This document shows positions 16,315 through 25,657 of a stretch of DNA of 64,000 nt, in pieces. This DNA comes from an uncultured Acidobacteriia bacterium. GTDB lineage: Bacteria > Acidobacteriota > Terriglobia > Bryobacterales > Bryobacteraceae. Position 1 is the stretch's first letter; each line of letters opens with the position of its first letter. Both the position numbers and the translations under genes were made by a program. Where the stretch lies: the NCBI GenBank assembly GCA_903909435.1, contig CAIVVT010000045.1, positions 1 through 64,000 on the forward strand, read 5' to 3'. Below the pieces are notes generated by a model that ran no database searches, was not told the DNA's origin, and saw only the letters and a program-made list of their open reading frames with translations.

Positions 16315-17487
16315 ATGAAAATGCTCAGCAAATTTGCCGACCGCTGCCACACCGAACTCACCGGATCGATCCTGCCGTTCTGGATGAAGCACTCCATCGA
16401 CACGCAGAACGGCGGCTTCTGGTCGTGCCTCGAACGCGATGGCACGGTCTTCGACCCACGGAAATACGTCTGGATGAACGGACGCCAGGTGTGGATGTTG
16501 AGCCGGCTGTACCGGACGTTGGAGCCTCGCGCCGAATGGCTGGCGGCGGCTCGTAGCGGAGCGGAGTTCCTGCGCCGTCACGTGTTCGACGACCAGCAGC
16601 GCTGCTGGTTCAGCCTCACGGCAGATGGCCGACCGGCTGGATACCAACGAAAGCCCTATGGCGCCGTATTCGTGATGCTGGGATTCCTGGAGTATTCGAA
16701 GGCCAGCGGCGATGCGGCCTATCGCGAGTTGGCCCTCGACCTGTTCAGGCGCATCGGGCGATACATCGAAGAACCCGGCCTGCTGGGGCGACCCAGCGTG
16801 CCGGGCGCGCCCCGGCTGAGCGGTCTGGCCGATATCTACGTTCTGTGCGCCATGGCCCTGGACCTGTTGGAGGACGACCCGGGAAACCTGGAGTGTCTCG
16901 ATGTGCTGCGCGGCTGTCTGCGCCAGATCAAGCTGCATTACCACCCGGCCCGGCAACTCTTTTACGAAAATGCGCCGCTTGACCAGGAATCCGCACAGAC
17001 GCCGGACGGGCGGCTGATCTGTCCAGGCAGCATCTTCGAGATCAACTGGCTGCTTTCCCGCGCCTTGGACTATGTGCCGGATGCGGAGGTCGGGAAGTTG
17101 TTGCTCCTGACCTTGGAGGGGGGGCTCGAGTTCGGTTGGGACAAGGAGTTTGGCGGCTTCTTCTACTTCCTCGATGCCGAAGGGCACTCTCCGCTGCAGC
17201 TTGAATGGGCCATGAAACTGTGGTGGGTGCACGTAGAGGCGCTGTACGCGCTGGTCAACGTCTACATCCGGACGCAGGACCCCAAGTGGCTGGAGTGGTT
17301 CGAGCGCGTGCAGGAATGGGTTTGGGCGCACTTTCCCGACAAGCAGTTCGGAGAATGGTTCGGCTACCTGGACCGGCAAGGGAGCCCCGAACTGACGCTT
17401 AAGGGCGGGAATTACAAAGGCTGTTTCCACATTCCGAGGGCGCTTTTGTTCAGTCTGCAAGCGATTCGGCGGGCGGGCTCCGTCTAA
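16315..17487 (+). CDS. N-acylglucosamine 2-epimerase (AGE) family sugar isomerase
   Basis: A 390-residue (alpha/alpha)6-barrel protein. Typical motifs are FWMKHSIDTQNGGFWSCLERDG near the N terminus, KYVWMNGRQVWMLSRLYR, EFGWDKEFGGFFYFLD and EWFGYLDRQG near the end. Conserved Arg, Glu, His and Trp residues of the AGE/cellobiose epimerase group are present (KLWWVHVEAL), and length fits the family. The substrate could be N-acetylglucosamine, mannose or a beta-1,4-disaccharide, which sequence alone does not settle. It stands alone with no sialic-acid genes nearby. Confidence 0.87.
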   Translation: MKMLSKFADRCHTELTGSILPFWMKHSIDTQNGGFWSCLERDGTVFDPRKYVWMNGRQVWMLSRLYRTLEPRAEWLAAARSGAEFLRRHVFDDQQRCWFSLTADGRPAGYQRKPYGAVFVMLGFLEYSKASGDAAYRELALDLFRRIGRYIEEPGLLGRPSVPGAPRLSGLADIYVLCAMALDLLEDDPGNLECLDVLRGCLRQIKLHYHPARQLFYENAPLDQESAQTPDGRLICPGSIFEINWLLSRALDYVPDAEVGKLLLLTLEGGLEFGWDKEFGGFFYFLDAEGHSPLQLEWAMKLWWVHVEALYALVNVYIRTQDPKWLEWFERVQEWVWAHFPDKQFGEWFGYLDRQGSPELTLKGGNYKGCFHIPRALLFSLQAIRRAGSV

Positions 17488-17699
17488 AGCCGCGGGCGCG
17501 ATTGGTCACGGGCGCCATAGAGCGGAGTGAGGGTTTCGCAGGAAAAAGCGGCGCAAACGGGAAAAGGATCAAAAGCTCTGCATTTCGATGACCCATCGCG
17601 TTGCTCTACCCGGATCTGCGTGTTATGATTGAGGAGCCTCAAGGACTGCGGTTCCCTGAACTGGTCCCAATTCCCGACGGAGCGCCTTTCCCAACATAC

Positions 17700-18188
17700 A
17701 TGAGTTCGACGGTTTTTCTTGGTAACCTTCCCCCGTGGGTCACTGCCGATGACATCAAGGCATGGCTTGTAGCGGAAAATCTGGTATCTGATTCTGTGAA
17801 GGTCATCCGTAACCCGGAGACCCAGGAATCAAAAGGCTTTGCATTTATAGAAGCGCCGAATGAGGAAGAAATGAACCTCATCATCAAGCGCTTCGACCGG
17901 GCTCCGCTTGAGGATCGCCTCTTGCGGGCCAATCCGGCTCAACCGCCCAAGTCCAAGAGTGGACCTGGTCCGGTTCGCCGCGAGGGTCCCCCGGTCCCAT
18001 ATGTTCGATCTGCCGCACCTGCGGCGGCTGCTACGAGTGCGCCGAGCGCCACTGTCTCCTCTACCGCTGCTGCGTCCACGGCCGGAGTTGGTGTGCTCGA
18101 CCGCAACCGGCGCGGTGGCAAAAAGCACGCACGGAAGCCTCAGGCTCCCCAAACGCAGTTTGCCGAAGAGCTGGCCAAAGCGCTCTAG
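17700..18188 (+). CDS. RRM-type RNA-binding protein
   Basis: A 162-residue protein from the ATG at 17700, giving MSSTVFLGNLPPWVTADDI, the normal RRM start with RNP2 (VFLGNL). RNP1 (KGFAFIEA) follows about 40 residues later. The C-terminal half is an Ala/Pro/Ser-rich tail ending in basic RRGGKKHARKP and a short acidic helix. The frame is open back to 17601, but that stretch resembles no family. No clear Shine-Dalgarno precedes the ATG. Such single-RRM proteins often act as cold-shock-type RNA chaperones. A second RRM gene lies at 26440. Confidence 0.82.
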   Translation: MSSTVFLGNLPPWVTADDIKAWLVAENLVSDSVKVIRNPETQESKGFAFIEAPNEEEMNLIIKRFDRAPLEDRLLRANPAQPPKSKSGPGPVRREGPPVPYVRSAAPAAAATSAPSATVSSTAAASTAGVGVLDRNRRGGKKHARKPQAPQTQFAEELAKAL

Positions 18189-18210
18189 TTCGTTCAGTTT
18201 CCCTGCCTCA

Positions 18211-18239
18211 CGCCCGGAGCGCACTGCGCGCTCCGGGCG
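18211..18239 (+). terminator. Strong GC stem-loop after the RRM gene
   Basis: An exact 12-bp stem (CGCCCGGAGCGC / GCGCTCCGGGCG) with a 5-base loop, 23 bases after the stop codon. The downstream T content (TAGCATTTCTCC) is modest, so it may be a terminator or an mRNA-stabilising hairpin. Confidence 0.6.
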
Positions 18240-18363
18240 TAGCATTTCTCCCCCGACTATTGCCAATCATCAAGTGCTGCCGGTGGTATACTCGGTGGCG
18301 CGGAGCGGTCTGCGCGCACTCGCGTGCAGCATGCGCTTCACGTCGACGGCGTGAGGTGTTCCT

Positions 18364-19476
18364 GTGTACGATTTGTTACTACTTCGGGCCTTTTTCGTCC
18401 TCATTCTGTCGGTCACCGCGTGGTATTTCAAACCTTTTGGACTCCAGAGTCTTCCCGCCGCTGGGGCGGGTGTGGCATTGGGGCTGTTCGTCGTAGTTTT
18501 CGAGCTTCGAATCAGACAGGTGAGTCTGAAAAGGTTGATCGGCGCAGCGGCCGGCTCGGTGTTGGGCATCGTTGGTGCGTATCTTATCTCCCTGATCCTC
18601 TCGCGAGCAGTAATCGGAGAGTCGGGGACCCTTGCTTTTCTACAATTGTTGATTTTGCTACTGATGACATATGTTGGCCTGATCGTGGGGGCCAACAAAG
18701 GCGAAATGCTCAATCTGGCTGCGCTCGGCGGCCTGTTTGGTGGCGAGAAAGTCTCCAAACAAAGCTTCAAAATTCTCGATACAAGTGTCATCATTGACGG
18801 ACGGATTGCCGATATAGCGGAAACCGGTTTCCTCGACGGCGTCCTGGTGGTTCCCCAGTTCGTCCTGCGCGAACTGCAACTCGTGGCCGATTCGGCGGAT
18901 TCGATGAAGCGCAATCGAGGCCGCCGGGGGTTGGACGTTCTGCAGCGCATCCAGAAGATGGCCCACTTGAACGTCCAGATTCTGGAAGAGGATTTCCCGC
19001 ACGTCAAAGAGGTGGACTTGAAACTGATCGAACTGGCCCGCCTCTACGATTGCAAGGTCGTGACCAACGACTTCAATCTCAACAAGGTGGCCCAACTCCA
19101 CGGCGTCGAGGTTCTGAACATCAATGAACTGGCGAACTCCCTGAAGCCGATCGTGCTTCCCGGCGAGATCATGCGCGTTTTCATCCTGAAGGAAGGCAAA
19201 GAATATAACCAAGGAGTCGCCTACCTGGACGACGGCACCATGGTGGTGGTGGACAACGCCAAACGGATGATCTCGAAGACGATCGACATCACCGTGACCA
19301 GCGTCCTTCAAACCACCGCCGGCAAGATGATTTTCGGTCGATTTGACGAGCGGGTGCACCACGTTTATGACAAGGCCCCGCTGCCCCCATTGGACCGATC
19401 GCAGGATCGGGAGCGCAGTGCGCCCCCGCCGCCAGCCGCTTCGGCGCCGCCGTCCGCGATGCCGCCCAGCCATTAG
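18364..19476 (+). CDS. PIN/TRAM-domain membrane ribonuclease-like protein (YacL family)
   Basis: A 370-residue protein from a GTG. About four membrane helices occupy residues 1-110. A PIN nuclease domain follows (about 135-255), with acidic residues in [25 protein letters not shown] and [19 protein letters not shown] domain comes next ([22 protein letters not shown]), and a Pro-rich tail ends the protein. The order matches B. subtilis YacL and its relatives. As in Firmicutes, it sits immediately upstream of ispD-ispF, 27 bases from ispD, so the three genes likely share a transcript. RNA is the expected substrate. Confidence 0.9.
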   Translation: MYDLLLLRAFFVLILSVTAWYFKPFGLQSLPAAGAGVALGLFVVVFELRIRQVSLKRLIGAAAGSVLGIVGAYLISLILSRAVIGESGTLAFLQLLILLLMTYVGLIVGANKGEMLNLAALGGLFGGEKVSKQSFKILDTSVIIDGRIADIAETGFLDGVLVVPQFVLRELQLVADSADSMKRNRGRRGLDVLQRIQKMAHLNVQILEEDFPHVKEVDLKLIELARLYDCKVVTNDFNLNKVAQLHGVEVLNINELANSLKPIVLPGEIMRVFILKEGKEYNQGVAYLDDGTMVVVDNAKRMISKTIDITVTSVLQTTAGKMIFGRFDERVHHVYDKAPLPPLDRSQDRERSAPPPPAASAPPSAMPPSH

Positions 19477-19503
19477 TTCGCTCGGATTGTTGCAGTGTGA
19501 ACC

Positions 19504-20247
19504 ATGAAAGTCTCTGTCATTCTCCCCGCGGCGGGTCTCGGTACCCGCATGAAATCGGCCGCTGAGCCCACGGGCACCAGCCGCAAGCAGTTTATGCAGA
19601 TCGACGGCGTGCCGGTGCTCGTGCACACGGTGCGCAAGTTCGTGGCTTGCCCGCTGGTGTCCGAGGTCGTCATTGCACTGCGTGCCGACGATCTCGAATG
19701 GGTGGAGGCGCTTCTGAAGCCCGAGTCCTTTGCGAAGCCGGTGCGCTGCGTCGCGGGCGGGGCGTCCCGGCAGCAATCGGTAGAAAACGCGTTATTGTCG
19801 CTCGCGCCGGACGTCGATGTCGTGGCCGTCCACGACGCTGTCCGCCCGTTCGTCGATCCCGAGACCATCGAGCAGGTGATCGAGCAGGCGGCGAGCACCG
19901 GTGCCGCCATAGTGGGCATCGTGCCCGTGGACACAGTGAAGCAGATGCAGCGGCACACTGTGCGCGGCACTCTCGTTCGCGAGCGCCTGGTGCTGGCCCA
20001 GACTCCACAGGTGTTTCAAGCCGCGGTGCTGCGCCGGGCATTCGAGAAGGCCCGCGAGGATGGCTTCATCGGGACGGACGAATCCAGTCTGGTTGAACGC
20101 CTCGAGAACGTCGAAGTGACCGTCGTCGCCGGCACGGATCGCAATATCAAAATTACGCGTCCCTCGGACGTCGAACTGGCTCACCTGTTTCTGGCGGAAG
20201 AGAAGCGCAAGGCCGCAGCACCGAAGCAGGGCGGGGAACCTGCCTGA
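19504..20247 (+). CDS. ispD: 2-C-methyl-D-erythritol 4-phosphate cytidylyltransferase IspD
   Basis: A 247-residue enzyme that couples CTP to MEP in the non-mevalonate isoprenoid pathway. The nucleotide-binding start VILPAAGLGTRMKS, the KQFMQIDGVPVLVHTV segment, GGASRQQSVENAL, VAVHDAVRPFVD and LAQTPQVF are all characteristic. A short extra stretch (AEPTGTSR) lies between GTRM and KQF. Its stop overlaps the ATG of ispF by one base, which suggests translational coupling of consecutive pathway steps around IspE. Confidence 0.96.
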   Translation: MKVSVILPAAGLGTRMKSAAEPTGTSRKQFMQIDGVPVLVHTVRKFVACPLVSEVVIALRADDLEWVEALLKPESFAKPVRCVAGGASRQQSVENALLSLAPDVDVVAVHDAVRPFVDPETIEQVIEQAASTGAAIVGIVPVDTVKQMQRHTVRGTLVRERLVLAQTPQVFQAAVLRRAFEKAREDGFIGTDESSLVERLENVEVTVVAGTDRNIKITRPSDVELAHLFLAEEKRKAAAPKQGGEPA

Positions 20248-20726
20248 TGGACATTCGTACGGGGCTTGGCTGGGATAATCACCGCATCGCCACCGAGAGG
20301 GCGTTGATCCTGGGCGGCGTGACGGTACCGAGCGAATTCGGGCTGGATGGCCACTCGGACGCCGACGTACTCTCCCACGCCATCACCGACGCGCTGTTGG
20401 GTGCGGCTGCGCTGGGCGATATTGGGATGCACTTCCCTGACAGCGACGCGCGCTGGAAAGGCTGCGACTCGCTGGTCTTCTTGCGGCAGGCTGTTGAATT
20501 GGTCCACGCACAGGGATTCACTATTCTGAACGTCGATTCCACGGTCATCCTGGAGCGGCCGAAATTGAAGGACTTTCGGAGGTCGATCCGCGAGAGTCTG
20601 GCCAGCGCGCTGAGTCTGGACCTGGATCGTGTCTCCGTGAAATTCAAGACCGCCGAGAAGGTCGGACCGGTCGGGGAAGGCCGCTCCGCCGAAGCGCAAG
20701 CGGTCGTGACGATCATCCGCGATTGA
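20247..20726 (+). CDS. ispF: 2-C-methyl-D-erythritol 2,4-cyclodiphosphate synthase IspF
   Basis: A 159-residue enzyme that converts CDP-ME 2-phosphate to the cyclic diphosphate. Zinc ligands are visible as D10 and H12 (GLGWDNHR) and H44 (DVLSHAITDALLGAAALGDIG). The C-terminal block has VSVKFKTAEKVGPVGEGRSAEAQAV. The canonical GxGxDxH is read here as GLGWDNH. Length is standard. It is coupled to ispD by a one-base overlap. Confidence 0.96.
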   Translation: MDIRTGLGWDNHRIATERALILGGVTVPSEFGLDGHSDADVLSHAITDALLGAAALGDIGMHFPDSDARWKGCDSLVFLRQAVELVHAQGFTILNVDSTVILERPKLKDFRRSIRESLASALSLDLDRVSVKFKTAEKVGPVGEGRSAEAQAVVTIIRD

Positions 20727-20807
20727 CTTGACCGGGAGTGAGGGCCTTCGAGTCCCGCTTACCACAACTTCCCCCTCGTCCGGTGTATGCTGTGACGGGA
20801 GAAAACC

Positions 20808-23543
20808 GTGATGCCAAAAAGCGCAGGGCCTGCCCGCAGAACCTTCCTCAAGTCCGCCGTCGCCGCTGCGGGGATTCCAGCGCTGACTGCCGCGACAGAG
20901 CCCGCCGCGCTGCCCGGCAAGCCCGCGCCAACCGCCCTGGCAACTCCGCCCGTGGCCCAGCATGCCGACCGGGAAGCGATCGCCTACCCCCGTTCTTATG
21001 CCGGGCGCCAACTCGCTTGTATCGCGTTTCCTTTGGGCGGAGTCTGCGCCGGCTCGCTGAGCCTTGGCGGGAGAGGCAACCTGCGCGATTGGGAGATCTT
21101 CAACCGTCCCGACAAGGGTGTGAATCCTGAATACGCCTTCCCCGGAATTCGCGTCGAGGTGGCTGGCGCGAAGCCTGTCGCGCGCGTTCTGGAGGCCCGC
21201 ATTGCGCCGCCGTACGAAGGGAATTCAGGCCTTGGGACTCGCAGCGCACCCGGTCTGACGCGTCTCCAGTCTGCACGGTTCACGAGCGATTTCCCATTCG
21301 CCCACGTCTCATTCCAGGATTCGAAGCTGCCCGTGAAGGTCGAGTTGACGGCCTTCTCCCCATTCATTCCGCACGACCCGGACGCCTCCGGCTTGCCCGG
21401 CACTGTCCTGCGCTATCGCGTCGCCAATCCCGGATTGAAACCGGCCAAAGTCTCGATCGCCTGGGCCGTTGAAAACCCGGTGAAGCCGCGCGATGGCAAC
21501 ACCGAGGAGAAGGGCTCGAAGGACGAACGGCGCAACGAATTGCGCGAATCCGGTCTGCTGCAGGGTTTGTTTATGGACAATCCCGGGATGGCTGCAAAGC
21601 ATCCTGCGAACGGCACATTTGCGCTGGCTGCGATTGCCGATGGCGCGCGCGTCACCCGCATCCGCGGCTGGCAGAAGGCCAAGTGGTGGGTAGGACCGAT
21701 GCTCTACTGGGACGATTTTAAGGCCCACGGCGAACTAAGTCCCGAGAGCGAGAGCCACACCGACGTCGGCGCAATCAGTTTGACGCGTGACATCCCGGCT
21801 GGAGCAACAGCGGAGTTTACTTTCCTGCTCGCCTGGCACTTCCCCAACCGGACCGCAGCGTGGTGCGATTGGGAATCTGGCAGCGGGCGCGAACACGAGA
21901 TCATCGGCAATTGGTATGCCACGAAATACCCGGACGCCTGGGCCGTAGCAGATCATCTGGCCGGCCATCTGGAGGCACTTGAAAAGGAGTCCCGCAAGTT
22001 CGCTTCGGCGATAAAAGAATCCAACTCGCCGGCAGTCAAAGACGCCGCCACAGCGAATCTGACCACGCTCATCAGCCAGACCTGTTTCCGCACGGCCGAT
22101 GGAGAGTTTCACGGCTTCGAAGGCGTGGGCGATCACGGGGGATGCTGCCACGGCAATTGCACACACGTCTGGAATTACGAGACGGCTACGCAGTTTCTTT
22201 TCCCGCAGTTCGCCCGCTCGCTGCGCAAGGCGGCATTCGGGCACTCCATGGACGAGCGCGGCTGCATCTACTTCCGCCAGCATCTGCCGGAAGGCTCCGG
22301 TCGCAGCGGGTTTGCCGCCGCCGACGGCCAGATGGGCCAACTGATCAAAACCTGCCTCGACTGGCGGCTCAGCGGAGACACCGAATGGCTGGGCTCCGTC
22401 TGGCCGAAAGTCCGCAAGGCGATGGAGTTTTGCTGGGTTCCGGGAGGCTGGGACGCGAATCGTGACGGAGTGATGGAGGGCGTCCAGCACAACACCTACG
22501 ACATCGAATTCTATGGGCCGAACCCGCTGTGTGGGATCTACTACCTCGGCGCCTTACGCGCCACCGAAGAGATGGCGCGGGCCATGGGAGAGCGGGACTT
22601 CGCGGCGGAATGCCACCGGCTGTTTGAAAGCGGCAGCAAGTGGATCGACGCGAACCTGTTCAACGGCGAGTATTACGTGCAGAAGATTCGGGCCATCAAG
22701 AAGGAGGATATCGCCAGAGGGCTAACGGGCCCGATGGGCGCTGACGATCCGGAGCATCCCGACTTCCAGCTAGGCGAAGGCTGTCTGGCGGATCAGCTGA
22801 TCGGCCAGTACCTGGCGCACATTGCCGGACTGGGCGATCTGCTCGATCCAAATCACATCCGCAAAACTCTGAACACGCTTTGGCGCTTCAATCGTTACGA
22901 GAATCTGTTCGATCGCGACTCGGTGGAACGTGCCTACATCATGAACGACGAGCAGGCCATGCTGGTCTGCAACTACGGCGCTGCGCCGCGCCCAAGGATT
23001 CCATTCCCCTACTCCACAGAGGCCTGGACGGGAATTGAGTATCTGGTTGGCTCACTTTTCTTCCAATACGGGATGCTTCGCGAAGGCACAGAGACTTTCG
23101 CGGGCACCCGGCGGCGGCACGACGGGGAGCGGCGGAATCCGTTCAACGAGCCCGAATGCGGGCACCACTATGCGCGTGCCATGTCATCGTGGTCCGGTAT
23201 GGCCGTCCTCGCCGGCTTCCGTTACAACGGCCCGGAGCACCACCTGCGGTTCGACTTCAAACCGGGCGCAACTCCGTTCCGCAGTTTCTGGGCCACTGGC
23301 ACAGCATGGGGCAAGTACGCACTGATGCTTGAGAACGGCCGGGCGAAGGCCGTGGTCGAGGTGCTTCACGGCATCCTGCCCGTACGCGAGCTGACGGTCG
23401 AGGCCTCCGGCAACGCGGCGACGCTGCGCAGCGGGAACAGCACGCTCGATTGCCAAGTGCAAAGGGATGGCAAACTGAGGCGTGTCTCTGTGCCCGAGGT
23501 GATTGCAATTCGTACTGGCGAGGTGTTGGAACTGGTCGTCTAA
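20808..23543 (+). CDS. GH116-like glycoside hydrolase, Tat-exported
   Basis: A 911-residue protein with an N-terminal twin-arginine signal (ARRTFLKSAVAAAG). It is read from GTG at 20808 or ATG at 20811, with GGAG placed 6 or 9 bases upstream. The first 400 residues form a beta-rich domain (FPLGGVCAGSLSLGGRGNLRDWEIFNRP) and the rest an (alpha/alpha)6 barrel (EGVQHNTYDIEFYGPNPLCGIYYLGALRA, RFNRYENLFDRDSVERAY). This two-domain plan and the GGVCAGSLSLGGRG...DWEIFN start match GH116, the bacterial relatives of glucosylceramidase GBA2, which cleave beta-glucosides or xylosides. I do not assign the catalytic Glu and Asp with certainty. It converges with the M28 peptidase gene. Confidence 0.82.
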   Translation: MMPKSAGPARRTFLKSAVAAAGIPALTAATEPAALPGKPAPTALATPPVAQHADREAIAYPRSYAGRQLACIAFPLGGVCAGSLSLGGRGNLRDWEIFNRPDKGVNPEYAFPGIRVEVAGAKPVARVLEARIAPPYEGNSGLGTRSAPGLTRLQSARFTSDFPFAHVSFQDSKLPVKVELTAFSPFIPHDPDASGLPGTVLRYRVANPGLKPAKVSIAWAVENPVKPRDGNTEEKGSKDERRNELRESGLLQGLFMDNPGMAAKHPANGTFALAAIADGARVTRIRGWQKAKWWVGPMLYWDDFKAHGELSPESESHTDVGAISLTRDIPAGATAEFTFLLAWHFPNRTAAWCDWESGSGREHEIIGNWYATKYPDAWAVADHLAGHLEALEKESRKFASAIKESNSPAVKDAATANLTTLISQTCFRTADGEFHGFEGVGDHGGCCHGNCTHVWNYETATQFLFPQFARSLRKAAFGHSMDERGCIYFRQHLPEGSGRSGFAAADGQMGQLIKTCLDWRLSGDTEWLGSVWPKVRKAMEFCWVPGGWDANRDGVMEGVQHNTYDIEFYGPNPLCGIYYLGALRATEEMARAMGERDFAAECHRLFESGSKWIDANLFNGEYYVQKIRAIKKEDIARGLTGPMGADDPEHPDFQLGEGCLADQLIGQYLAHIAGLGDLLDPNHIRKTLNTLWRFNRYENLFDRDSVERAYIMNDEQAMLVCNYGAAPRPRIPFPYSTEAWTGIEYLVGSLFFQYGMLREGTETFAGTRRRHDGERRNPFNEPECGHHYARAMSSWSGMAVLAGFRYNGPEHHLRFDFKPGATPFRSFWATGTAWGKYALMLENGRAKAVVEVLHGILPVRELTVEASGNAATLRSGNSTLDCQVQRDGKLRRVSVPEVIAIRTGEVLELVV

Positions 23544-23573
23544 GACACCTTAGCCGCGACCTTCGCGTGAGTG

Positions 23574-25187
23574 CTACTGCACGCCGCTTTGCTCGCGGGC
23601 GGCTAAGAACTCGTCGCCTTTCTGCCATGTCGGGAGTGTGTCCTGATTAGCGATCCGCACCCCGAGCGTCAAGCCGAAGCGGGCGAATTGCTCCATTCCG
23701 GAGCAGTCCCAATCCTCCTGGTATTCGTCCGACGGCTGGTGGTAGCTAGCTCCAAAAGCCCTCATCCGCTCGGGCGTGAAGGCTGCTGGACGGGCGACAT
23801 ACTTGCCGCCCATGCTGATGGAGAAGGCCGGAATGCCGGCCCGGGCGAACGAGAAATGATCGCTGCGGTAATAGCCTCCGGCTTCGGGGTGGGTGTCGCC
23901 CCGCAGAGTCAGGCTGGCGTCTTTCGCCTCCTGCTGAACCAAGTCCCATAGCGTTGTCCGCTCGGCGCCCTGCGCGCCAGCATCGCTGGTCTTTCCAAAT
24001 GGCGCAAAGCTGTCGAAGTTCAAGTTCGCGGCAATCTGCCCGACCGGCACCGGCGCATGCCCGGCCAGGTAAGTCGAGCCAAGCAATCCGCTCTCCTCGG
24101 AGGTCACTGCGGCGAAGTAGGCGCTGCGCTTGGGCTTGGGCTCCATCGAAGCCCAGGCGCGGGCCATCTCAATCAGCATGGCGCTGCCCGTCGCGTTGTC
24201 GAGCGCGCCGTTGTAAATGGCATCGCCGTTCACTGGAACGCCGATCCCAAGATGGTCCCAATGCGCGGTGAAGATAACGGCCTGCTCCTTCAGCTTCGGA
24301 TCGCTACCCGGGACCATGCCGACGACGTTTCCAGTGTCGATGTTCGAGACCAGGAATTCCATGTTGGCGCGAACCTTCGCACCCAACGCCTGGGCCTGAA
24401 AGCCCCGCTTGTTGGCAGCCTCAAGCGCCGAATCCAGGTTGAGATGCAAAGTAGCTAGCAGTTTGGCGCCGGCCTCGGAAGTTAGCCAGCCGGCCAGCGC
24501 GAGCGCTGGCGTGCCCGGCACATGCTCCACCTGCGGCATCGGCCGGCTCTGGCCCCGCACGACCTGCCAGCCGTAGCTCGCAGTCGGCGTGGTGTGGATG
24601 ATTAGTGCGCCGAGTGCACCTTGGCGGGCGGCTTCCTCGTACTTGTAAGTCCAGCGTCCATAGTAGGTTAGGGCCTTTCCAGCGAAGAACTTCGGGTCGT
24701 CCGAGGGCGGCTCGCCCGTGAACAGGACTACCACCTTGCCTTTGACGTCGACGCCCTTGTAATCGTCCCAATCGAACTCCGGGGCCCGGATACCGTGGCC
24801 GACGAAGACCGCCTCAGCCTCAAATTTCACGGTCGGCCGCTGCTGGTGCGTAGTGCCGATGAAGTCGTCGAGCCATTTGAATTCCACGTCGCCGCCGGCT
24901 GCGCTGAAGCCGAGTTGCGCCTTCGCGCCCACGGGTTCCACCAGTTTTAACGGCACCTTCTGAATGTAGGTCCCGTCATCCCCGGCGGGCTTCAATCCGG
25001 AAGCAGCGAATTGGGCGGCAATATACGCCTGGGCCAGCAACCCGCCGCGAGCGCCTGGTCCACGACCCTCCAGGAGGTCGCTTGACAGGAATTTTACATG
25101 CGGACGAATTCTCTCACCTTCGATGCGATCAGCTTGCGCTATAGAGAGACTCGACACGGCACACATTAAAATCAACAGTCTCATCAT
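23574..25187 (-). CDS. M28-family zinc metallopeptidase with PA domain, secreted
   Basis: A 537-residue protein with a short Sec signal (LLILMCAVSSLSIAQA). A PA-type insert occupies about residues 130-260. The co-catalytic zinc site of M28 is visible in order: FTAHWDHLG, ALDNATGSAM, VTSEESGLLGS, LNFDSF and YRSDHFSFARAG. Members are aminopeptidases or carboxypeptidases acting outside the cytoplasm. The start overlaps the stop of the upstream thioesterase gene by 4 bases (ATGA), so the two are probably co-translated although their functions look unrelated. Confidence 0.92.
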   Translation of the reverse strand: MMRLLILMCAVSSLSIAQADRIEGERIRPHVKFLSSDLLEGRGPGARGGLLAQAYIAAQFAASGLKPAGDDGTYIQKVPLKLVEPVGAKAQLGFSAAGGDVEFKWLDDFIGTTHQQRPTVKFEAEAVFVGHGIRAPEFDWDDYKGVDVKGKVVVLFTGEPPSDDPKFFAGKALTYYGRWTYKYEEAARQGALGALIIHTTPTASYGWQVVRGQSRPMPQVEHVPGTPALALAGWLTSEAGAKLLATLHLNLDSALEAANKRGFQAQALGAKVRANMEFLVSNIDTGNVVGMVPGSDPKLKEQAVIFTAHWDHLGIGVPVNGDAIYNGALDNATGSAMLIEMARAWASMEPKPKRSAYFAAVTSEESGLLGSTYLAGHAPVPVGQIAANLNFDSFAPFGKTSDAGAQGAERTTLWDLVQQEAKDASLTLRGDTHPEAGGYYRSDHFSFARAGIPAFSISMGGKYVARPAAFTPERMRAFGASYHQPSDEYQEDWDCSGMEQFARFGLTLGVRIANQDTLPTWQKGDEFLAAREQSGVQ

Positions 25188-25579
25188 GAAGTCCTTTTCG
25201 CCGCCAGCTTTGCTGCAAATCTGGGAACGTTAACGATAAACCTCTCGTGCGTACCCTCGGCAACGACTTCCCGCTCGTCGCGCGCCATGAGCTCGAATCG
25301 GACTCGCGAGCCCTCAACAGCCGCCACGCGGGCTATGAACTTAACCGACATGCCAATCGGTGTTGGCGCCAGGTGCCGAACGCTGACTTCAGTCCCAACC
25401 GACTCGTAACCCTCTGTCAGGAAAGGCTTGACGGCATTGCGCGCCGTGACTTCCAGCCATAGAATCAGGTAAGGGGTGGCCAGGACTCTCGCCTCTGGGT
25501 CGCCGAGAAAATCGATGGCCCACTCGGGTGTAACCAGCAGAGGGTATTCGCCGATGGTTCCAACCGGGATCTCGTTCAT
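25184..25579 (-). CDS. Hotdog-fold acyl-CoA thioesterase (FlK-like)
   Basis: A 131-residue protein from the ATG at 25579; the frame is open to 25648 but the family N terminus (MNEIPVGTIGEYPLLVTPEWAI) begins here. Hotdog features include VLATPYLILWLEVTARNAVKPFL and ESVGTEVSVRHLAPTPIGMSVKF. The latter resembles fluoroacetyl-CoA thioesterase relatives, which use Thr, Glu and His. Substrate is unknown. It is upstream of and overlaps the peptidase gene, and is divergent from the 25658 gene. Confidence 0.82.
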   Translation of the reverse strand: MNEIPVGTIGEYPLLVTPEWAIDFLGDPEARVLATPYLILWLEVTARNAVKPFLTEGYESVGTEVSVRHLAPTPIGMSVKFIARVAAVEGSRVRFELMARDEREVVAEGTHERFIVNVPRFAAKLAAKRTS

Positions 25580-25657
25580 GAGATCATGGTATCGCGGGGG
25601 GAGATTAAGGGTTGTTTGCTTTTGCAACCTCCAGAACACTCCTGTCATCTAATAAAT

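Noticed and set aside
17601-17699. An N-terminal extension of the first RRM protein
   Set aside because: The extension (TTG start) is not family sequence, whereas the ATG at 17700 starts exactly at the RRM.
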